Below are positions 21,501-29,141 of a stretch of 29,141 nucleotides of DNA, piece by piece (within the stretch, counting starts at the first letter, position 1; the number at the start of each line of letters is the position of its first letter). A program made the position numbers and the translations under genes. Origin of the DNA: Spirogloea muscicola. Its lineage: Eukaryota > Streptophyta > Zygnematophyceae > Spirogloeales > Spirogloeaceae. The notes beneath the pieces were generated by a model that was given only the letters and a program-made list of their open reading frames with translations, did no database searches and was not told the DNA's origin. The DNA is taken from NCBI GenBank assembly GCA_009602725.1, contig WELB01000051.1:590869-620009 (forward strand), given 5' to 3'.

Positions 21501-24500
21501 GTTGGAAGTGGAGCCTGAGGTGGGGGCTCAAACGAGGACAAAGGTGATGGAGGTGGCAAAGGACGACTCATAGGTGGTGGAGAGGGGGGCGCAGGAAGAG
21601 GAGGTGTCGGAGGTATACGCAGTTGAGGTGGGGAAGAGGTCAAAGGTGATGGAGGTGGCAAAGGAACACTTGGAGGTAGTGGAGAGGGGGACACAGGAAG
21701 TGATGGTGGAGGGGGAGGTGGTGGAGGTGGGGGGCCTGCCTGAGGACTTTGAAGGGGAGGGGAGGAGAATGGAGGTAAGGGCACTGTTTGAGGTGGGGGT
21801 GGGGGTTTGTCAGGATTTGGAGGTGGTGGAGGACTTGAAGGTGGTGGTGAAGGGGATGGTGGAGGAGGTGTTGGAGGCGGAGGTGGGGAGAACGGTGCAG
21901 GTAATGGAGGTAGCTGCGGAGGACTACCAGGTGGAGGAGAGGGGGACGCAGGAACAGGTGAAGGAGGAGGAGGTGGGAGGCCAGCTGGAGGACTGTGACG
22001 AAGAGGGGAGGCGAAGGAGGTGATAGAGGTAGGGTTGGCGGGTTTTGAGGACTCGGAGGTGGTGGAGGTGGTGGAGGAAGAGGTTGAGGGGGGGGCTTAG
22101 CTGGAGATCTGGGAGGGACAGGAGAGGAGGGCGGAGGTGGTGGAGGTTGCAAAGGAGGACTTGAAGGTGGTGAGGAGGGGGACGCTGGAGGAGGTGGTGG
22201 AGTAGGAGGTGGGGAGGAGGGCGGAGGTGATGGAAGCGGCTGAGGAGGACTTGGAGGTGGTGGCGTGGGGGACGCTGGAGGGGCTGGTGGAGGGGAAGGT
22301 GGTTGAGGTGGGGGGCCAGCCGGAGGACTGTGAGGGGGAGGGGAGGGAATTGGAGGTGATGGCACCGACTTAGGTGGGTGTGGGGAATCGTGAGAGCTTG
22401 GAGGTGGTGGAGTTGGAGGTTGAGCTGGGGGCTCGGTAGGAGGACTAGGAGGAGGAGGACTGGAGGGCTGAGGTGATGGAGGTGGCAATGGAGGAGGTGG
22501 GGAGGAGGGCGGAGGTGATGTAGGTGTCTGAGGAGGAGTTGGAGGTGGTGGAGAGGGGTACGCAGGAGGGGTTCGTGGAGGAGGTGACTGAGGTGGGTGT
22601 GGGGCATTGTGAGAGCTTGGAGGTGGTGGAGGTGGAGGTTGAGGTGGGGGCTCAGCCGGAGGGGGAGGACTGAAGGGTGAAGGTAATGGAGGTGCCAACG
22701 GAGGAGGAGGTGGGGAGGAGGGCGGAGGTAATAGAGGTGGCTGCGGAGGACTTGGAGGTGGTGGAGAGGGGGACGCTGGGGGTGGTGATGGAGGAGGAGG
22801 AGGTTGGGTTGGGGGCCCAGCTGGAGGACTGTGAGGGGGAGGGGGAGAGACTGGAGGTGATGGCACTGACTGAGGTGGCTGTGGTCGTTCGTGAGAGCTA
22901 GGAGGTGTTGGGGGCGGAGGTTGAGGTGGGTGCTTAGCTGGTGGGTGAGGGCTGAACATTGGAGGTGGTGGAGGTGGTGGAGGTGGCGATGGAGGAGGAG
23001 GTGGGGAGGAGGCCCGAGGTGATGGAGGTGGCTGAGGGGGACTTGGAGGTGGTGTTGAGGGGGACGCAGGCCGGGCTGGTGGAGGGGAAGGGGGTTGAGG
23101 CGGGGGGCCAGCCGAAGGACTGTGAGGAGGAGGGGGAGAGACTGGAGGTGATGGCACTGACTGAGGTGGATGTGGTGGTTTGGAAGAGCTAGGAGGTGGT
23201 GGAGGTGGAGGTTGAGCTGGGGGCTTGGCAGGAGGACTGGGAGGAGGAGGACTGGAGGGCTGAGGTGGTGGAGGTGGCATTGGAGGAGGTGGGGAGGAGG
23301 GCAGAGGTGATGGAGGAGGATTTGGAGGTGGTGGAGGCGGTGGAGAGGGGTAAGCAGGAGGATTTGGTGGAGGAGGAGGTGGTTGAGGTGGGGGGCCAGC
23401 TGGATGACTGTGAGGGGGAGAGGAGGACAATGGAGGTGACGGCACTGATTGAGGTGGGTGTGGGGGTTCGCGAGAGCTTGGAGGTGGTGGAGGTGGAGGT
23501 TGAAGTGGGGGCTTAGCTGGAGGGGGAGGGCTGAACATTGGAGGTGGTGGAGGTGGTGGAGGTGGCAATGGAGGACGAGGTGGGGAGGAGGGCGGAGGTG
23601 ATGGAGGTGGCTGAGGTGGACTTGGAGTTGGTGGTGAGGGGGACGACGCTGGAGGGGGTGGTGGAGGAAGAGGTTGTTGAGGTGGGGGGCCAGCCGGAGG
23701 ACTGTGAGGGGGAGGAGCGGAGAGCGGAGGAGATGGGTGGAGGAGGACTTGGAGGTGGTGGAGTGTGCGGAGGGGGACTTGGAGGTGGTAGAGAGGGGGA
23801 CGGAGGAGGAGATGATGGAGGATGATGAGGAGTTTGATGAGGTGGGGCGGGGGGCGAGGGTGATGGACTTCGCGGAGAAGGGCTTGGAGGCGGTGGAGTG
23901 GGGTATACAGGAGGAGGCGGTGGTGAAGTTGGTGGTGGGGGTGGGAAGGAGGGCGGAGGTGATGGAGGTGGCGGAGGAGGACTGAAGGGTGGTGGAGAGG
24001 GGGACGCAGGAGGAGGTGATGGAGGAGGTGGTGATGGAGGTGGCGGCGGAGGACGGAGAGGTGGTGGAAGGGGGTACGCAGGAGGAGATGGTGGAGGTGG
24101 AGGTGGTGGAGATGGGAAGGAGGGTGGAGGTGATGGAGGTGGAGGAGGACTAGGAGGTGGTGGGGTTGGCGGAGGAGGACTTGAAGGTGGTAGAGAAGTG
24201 GACGGAGGAGGAGATAGTGGAGGATGATGATGTGGAGGTGGGGAGTGGGGCGGAGGTGATGGAGGTGGCGGAGGAGGACTGACGGGTGGTGGAGAGGGCG
24301 ACGCAGGAGGAGATGGTGGAGGCGGAGGTGATTGAGATGGGAAGGGTGGTGGAGGTGATGGAGGTGGAGGAGGATTTGGAGGTGGTGGACTTGGCGGAGA
24401 AGGGCTTGGAGGCGGTGGAGAGGGAGACGGAGGAGGAGATAGTGGAGGATGATGATGTTGAGGTGAGGAGTGGGGCGGAGGTGATGGAGGTGGCGGAGGA

Positions 24501-27500
24501 GGACTGAAGGGTGGTGGAGGGGGGGACGCAGGAGGAGATGGTGAAGGAGGAGGTGGTGGAGATGGGAAGGGTGGTGGAGGTGATGGAGGTGGAGGAGGAT
24601 TTGGAGGTGGTGGACTTGGCGGAGAAGGGCTTGGAGGCGGTGGAGGGGGAGACGGAGGAGGAGATAGTGGAGGATGATGATGTTGAGGTGAGGAGTGGGG
24701 CGGAGGTGATGGAGGTGGCGGAGGAGGACTGAAGGGTGGTGGAGGGGGGGACGCAGGAGGAGATGGTGAAGGAGGAGGTGGAGGAGATGGGAAGGGTGGT
24801 GGAGGTGATGGAGGTGGAGGAGGATTTGGAGGTGGTGGACTTGGCGGAGAAGGGCTTGGAGGCGGTGGAGAGGGAGACGGAGGAGGAGATAGTGGAGGAT
24901 GATGATGTTGAGGTGAGGAGTGGGGCGGAGGCGATGGAGGTGGCGGAGGAGGACTGAGGGGTGGTGGAGGGGGAGCCGCGGGAGGAGATGGTGGAGGAGG
25001 AGGTGGTGGAGATGGGAAGGGTGGTGGAGGTGATGGAGGTGGAGGAGGACTTGGAGGTGGGGAGTGGGGCGGAGGTGATGGAGGTGGCGGAGGAGGACTG
25101 AAGGGTGGTGGAGAGGGGGACTCAGGAGGAGATGGTGGAGGCGGAGGTGGTGGAGATGGGAAGGGTGGTGGAGGTGATAGAGGTGGAGGAGGACTTGGAA
25201 GTGGGGGAGTTGGTAGAGGAGGACTGGGAGGTGGTGAAGAGGGGGCCGGAGGAGGAGATGGTGGAGGATGATATTTTTGAGGTGGGGAGTGGGGCGGAGG
25301 TGATAGAGGTGGCGGAGGAGGACTGAAAGGTGGTGGAGAGGGGGACTTAGGAGGAGGCAATGGAGGTGGTGGTGGTGGTGGAGGGGGAGGGGGAGGGGAA
25401 GAGGGCGGAGGTGATGGAGCTGGCGGAGGAGGGCTGAATGGTGGTGCAGAGGGGGACTCAGGAGGAGGTGATGGAGGAGGTGGTGGTGGTGGAGGGGGAG
25501 GGGGAGGGGAAGAGGGTGGAGGCGGGGGATACGATGGAGGTGGCTTAGATGGTGGAGGACTTGGAGGAGGGAGATTACCAGGGCTGCTTGGAGGATGAGG
25601 AGGTGGGTTGTCGCAGCTCGGTGGTGTATAGCAACACACGCACTTGGCCTGCTCAGTTGGACAACTTGCTGCAATACCAAACAATGGTTGAAGTCAGAAT
25701 TCATGGTACACTTACTACAATGAGATGCTGAGTCAGTCTGAAGCCCATGCAGCAGACTCTGTCTGAAGTGCTGGACTTACATAGAGTTGTTATCGATCCT
25801 GAGCCCTGGATTTGTGGCGCCTTCAGCTCTGTCGGGCAGAAGCTGCAGTTGCCATCACAGAGGACTTCCTCGGCTGTGGAGGCTTGCGACGCTGTCGACA
25901 CAAATTGAGTCCTCACTATCAAAAAGTTGGCATTGTTGTCCACCTCCATCGCCATCCCAGCCTGTGCAACGCACATGCCCGATTAGTATGGTCGCTTGAC
26001 AACTACTTTACTTCAGTAACTTCGTCTAGTTGGAGACTACACTCTGATCCATCTGCAAGCAGCTGCAGACTCGTCTGCATGTTGGCTGCAGAAATGCTCC
26101 ACTCACTGGGGCTGTGTTCATTTGGAACGAAGAATCCACCCCAAGATGCTTGCACTCCCGACGTTTCACCAACTGATGCCTCACTGCTGATAGCTCCACC
26201 AGATATCTGCGACAGAGGAGGTAACAAACTTGCTGCTGGCTATAAGTTCTACAAAAAGCAAACAACCCATTTTACCGTGTGTGTATCTGTACAGCTACTT
26301 CTGCAGAGTCAGTGCGCCGCTGCGCTTGTAGTTGGGACGGCCAACTTACCCCTGCACTGTTGGTGATTGAATGCAGATGTATAAAATTTTGCAATTGCAC
26401 CACCACCTTGAGCAGCCAAATGTACTGCACCTCCCTCTCCGCGTGCCATATTATCTGAGAAGGAGCAATCGTAGCAATCCAGTCTACTTCCTCCGTTCTG
26501 GACAACAAGGCACATGTCTAAGTATTGGAGAAGAAGCAGTACATCATGTGAGGACTTCCTTTTCAACTTCAGGGTGTTGTGGGACGCGTGAAACATGCTT
26601 AGAGAGGATAACCCCCTTTTCCTTGATGCATCATACAAGAGGGTGACGGCCTTTCGATAGCTTCTTACCATCTCAAGGTCGGGCGAGGCATCATCAGCAA
26701 AGATTCCTCCTCCATAGCAGGCAACATTGTGCACAAAAGATACATTCTGAAAGGTCGAGCAACTGTCCAAGCCTGTGCCGCCTGTTGATGTTTGAGCATT
26801 AGCTGAACCAAGATAGATCGCTCCTCCAAAAGCATAACCACCAGCTGGGGGCTGGCAGTAGGAACATCAGGTACTCATTAGCAATCATGGCGATACAGTG
26901 GCTTGTGGGACCGCAGACGGACTATTTTATCAAAGAAAGCATTGCCGGAGTCGATGAGATCACTGCACAGCAGCAACATTGTCTTCGAAGCTCCAAGGGC
27001 AAACTCAAGTGTATTCAGAGGAAATCGTCCAAAGAAAAGCAAGCAAGACACCCGTCCATGCCAAAGCATTTGGCTCGGAAATCATAAATGTGAGCAAGCA
27101 TGGAGGACTCGCATAATTACATTGCCAAGATTGTTAGCAAATGAAACGTCTTTAAAGTATGCCATGGATCCAGCACCAATGTAGACCGCCCCTCCTGCCA
27201 CTATAGCAGTATTGTGGATAAAGTTGACTGCTATGGCTGAGAACTTCGTCTTTATGACAGATGGTAGCGATGCAGCTACATATACAGCTCCACCTTCCTG
27301 TCAAGTATATGCTCATCATAAGGTTGCGCAGGAACACAGACACTGCAAAAATGTAGACAAGACAATTTGGATGCAGTAATGCGAGTAGAAAGTCATAGCT
27401 CAATTGGGGTCAAGAGACGAGAGAAGCTTACTGTTGTTGCTGGATAGTCTGTGGCCACGCCATTGATAAGGGTAAGACCCTGAAGAGACAGCTTGCGGCT

Positions 27501-28751
27501 GCTAGAACATGAAATATCTGTGATATGCAGACACGGGTAGTTAGAGGAGGTTGACCATCTTTGACGGCATGCAATTAGCTGGAGAAGGTCAATACATGTA
27601 AGACCTTTGTGTAATCAAGCACATAAGGTGCACACGCGTGTCGAAGATGTGTAAAGATCATGGAAACAGCCCAACCTGGAACTTGTGGTCGCCGTCAATC
27701 TTGCAAGGACCACTGTCACAAGCTCCGACGATTGTAATGCTTTGTTGAACCTCTGGCAGTGGAGCAGTGAGCAGTATGTCCTTGTCCAGGTAGACACTGG
27801 CTGATCGATCAGATGCAATCTTGTCCTGTAGACAAGCCTCGTCACTGCACCAAACGAAGGCTGTTCCAGCCTCGACTTCTGCAAGGACTAAGGCATCGAT
27901 GACTTAGTCAAGCTGGCCTGATTACCGGTGCTTAATAACATATCAGTCTCTTGTGCCAAGGATCTCAATCAAATATAGGCATACGCTCCTATAGAAGTAG
28001 CCGTTCTTAGAGAAAAAGTTAGAGGCGCTGAGCTTGATATACCTGATTAGATGCACATTGATCAGATATATATGCACATGCGCAACTCGCGTGCGGTTGC
28101 ATGGACCGAATATCTATATGCTAGCTTCTCACCTTTGCCAGTCACGCGGAAGTCAACAGTCACGTTCCTAGAGAGAATGCTGGAATACAGGTCTACTCCT
28201 TGGTGCTTAGCAAGTTGCCTGTGAGAGCCTGCACTCCTTGGTACATGATGATAACGTTGAAGGACACCTGCATCGCACAGACTAAACACGTTGAATTGGA
28301 GAATTGACTATCTCCTCAGCACCTACATGTTTCAACAGGAAACTGAAGGCCCAACCGAGCAGGTTCGATTGTTCTTCATGCTGGTCCTTGAAGTGCAAGG
28401 ACAATATGACAGCTGCAAGTCTGTCTTGAGTAGCTTGCAAAAGGAGCTAACATTGTAAGCTTGGGTAGCAGCACGCAGTGAATACTGACTCCGACGTGGT
28501 GGCTAGCTTCGACTTGCTCAGAATATCGGCAAAGAGCAAAGCTCGCTTGCAGCACTCACTGCATATCCTGCTTTAAGCGGTCACTAGCACTACGTGATCA
28601 GGAAAAAGCACATACCGGAAGCTGCATGCAGCGGGAGCGCACTGGCGCCCAACGCAGCGCCAAAGGTGGCGAGAGCGTAGAGCGCCGCGTAAGGCAGCTT
28701 GCAGCTGCGCGCAGCGGCCGCGCGCCGGTGCGCACTAGGCGCGCCTCGCAT
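17572..28751 (-). CDS. Giant wall-type protein: PMP-like helix, Pro-rich stalk, Root cap domain
   Basis: Minus-strand exons in coding order: 28751-28616 (ATG plus signal peptide), 28412-28327, 28267-28133, 27878-27676, 27578-27432, 27297-27121, an unresolved small piece near 26880-27060, 26844-26669, 26497-26350, 26206-26012, 25961-25781, 25668-18683, 18561-18389, 18179-17904 and 17775-17572 (TGA). Nearly all junctions are GT..AG and agree in phase. The predicted product of about 3,000 residues is secreted: a signal peptide, Chlamydia-PMP-like repeats, a Ser/Pro-rich stalk and a C-terminal Root cap-type domain. The likely role is structural, in the wall or extracellular matrix; this is inferred from composition. 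As sequenced, the reading frame is broken near 28200, 26370, 23737, 22010 and 18990, each by a one-base shift. I call it a CDS because frames and splice phases between the breaks are well kept, but it may be a pseudogene or a poorly assembled repeat locus. It could also be two genes, although splice phases favour one. Confidence 0.62.
21980..23700 (-). repeat. About 291-bp diverged repeats within the Pro-rich exon
   Basis: A marker block (plus strand CCAGC, GGAGGACTGTGAG; protein HSPPAGPPPQPP preceded by SVPSPP) recurs at 22817, 23108, 23396 and 23690, with spacings of 291, 288 and 294 bases. More distant copies lie at 22316 and 21981. Each unit also carries a PHPPQ(S)VPSPP segment and a PPPMFSP segment. 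Copies differ by many substitutions but spacings stay divisible by three. Confidence 0.75.
24060..25330 (-). repeat. 225-bp near-identical tandem repeats (75 residues)
   Basis: Marker HHH-encoding blocks (plus strand GATGATGATG) occur at about 24226, 24451, 24676 and 24900, a period of 225 bases. Each unit encodes about 75 residues beginning near HHHPPLSPPPSPSPPPP and including PPNPPPPPSPPPPFPSPP and FSPPPPPPSPPPHSSPQ. The central copies differ at only a few positions; a partial copy and a diverged copy with KYHPPP follow towards 25330. Such near-identity indicates recent unequal exchange, and collapse or expansion in the assembly is possible. Confidence 0.85.
25781..28751 (-). other. Signal peptide and PMP-like beta-helix exons of the giant gene
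   Basis: The first exon (28751-28616) encodes MRGAPSAHRRAAAARSCKLP followed by the hydrophobic YAALYALATFGAALGASALP, a good signal peptide. Exon 4 has APLPEVQQSITIVGACDSGP and CKIDGD, typical of the entry to parallel beta-helix PMP-like proteins. Exon 5 has SRKLSLQGLTLINGVATD. Later exons carry the Chlamydia polymorphic membrane protein pattern of GGA(I/V) and FxNN: EGGAVYVAAS, AGGAVYIGAGSMAYFKDVSF, AFGGAIYLGSA, FQNVSFVHNVACYGGGIFAD, CSFSDNMARGEGGAVHLAAQ, ISGGAISS. Eukaryotic algae use this repeat in extracellular proteins. The exon between 27121 and 26844 is unresolved, and two exons (28267-28133, 26497-26350) seem to need a one-base shift. Confidence 0.72.

Positions 28752-29141
<390 letters not shown>

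Larger units (their letters stand above)
18683..25668 (-). other. 7-kb exon encoding an extensin-like Ser/Pro-rich stalk
   Basis: The exon starts after a TTGCAG acceptor with a Cys cluster (SCPTEQAKCVCCYTPPSCD), then runs for about 6.8 kb as SPPPP-, PPPSPP- and HSPPAGPPPQPP-type sequence. It ends with a second Cys cluster (SPKCTCNQAQPPPEPCPHH) just before a GTAAGC donor. SPPP and SPPPP runs are the classic sites for hydroxyproline arabinosylation in extensins and volvocine wall glycoproteins. Tyr is scarce, so extensin-type Tyr cross-links look unlikely in most of the stalk. The Pro frame occupies one reading frame from 25668 to about 23737, the next from there to about 22010, the first again to about 18990, and a third to the donor. 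The minus-strand stop at 18833-18835 lies beyond the last shift and is probably not the true end. Confidence 0.75.

Noticed and set aside
24060-25330. CRISPR-like or satellite array
   Set aside because: The repeats are contiguous, coding, 225 bp and lack spacers; the context is a eukaryotic exon.
21640-25704. Leu/His-rich reading of the long minus-strand frame (HHLRPTPHL type) above about 23740
   Set aside because: It is the off-frame reading of Pro-rich repeats; the same frame is genuine only from about 23737 to 22010.

Overview
The window is nuclear eukaryotic DNA, almost certainly from the green lineage. The genes carry many short GT..AG introns, and their protein families are plant-type: a BODYGUARD-like hydrolase, a plant-style MED26, an SCPL50-like carboxypeptidase and a Root cap domain. 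Together with the huge Ser/Pro-rich wall-type protein, this suggests a streptophyte or other green alga. I infer this from family content; no rRNA or organelle marker is present. The window starts inside a gene, contains a 925-base N gap (11043-11967) and ends in a (CT)n run, so it looks like a complete short scaffold.

Layout, left to right. (1) 3-2446, plus: BODYGUARD-like alpha/beta-hydrolase lacking its 5' end. (2) 3044-6847, plus: a complete 12-exon CobW/YciC-type GTPase of 446 residues. (3) 8017-11042, minus: MED26-like Mediator subunit with a TFIIS N-terminal-type domain, running into the N gap. (4) about 12445-15641, plus: secreted serine carboxypeptidase (S10), first exon unresolved. 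(5) 17572-28751, minus: a giant predicted extracellular protein. Its parts are a signal peptide, a Chlamydia-PMP-like beta-helix region, about 2,300 residues of Ser/Pro-rich sequence encoded by one 7-kb exon, and a C-terminal Root cap domain. Genes 1 and 2 are in tandem, 2 and 3 converge, 3 and 4 diverge from the gap region, and 4 and 5 converge.

The most interesting locus is gene 5. The module order PMP-like helix, extensin-like stalk, Root cap domain is unusual, and I could trace it through splice sites that mostly keep phase. Its exons also need about five single-base frame changes, whereas the four neighbouring genes read cleanly. Either the repetitive locus is badly assembled or the gene is decaying. 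The stalk contains near-identical 225-bp tandem repeats and a family of about 291-bp repeats, all with lengths divisible by three. Genes 1 (cuticle or surface lipid type), 4 (secretory) and 5 (wall) have a surface or secretory theme. The evidence does not show that they work together.
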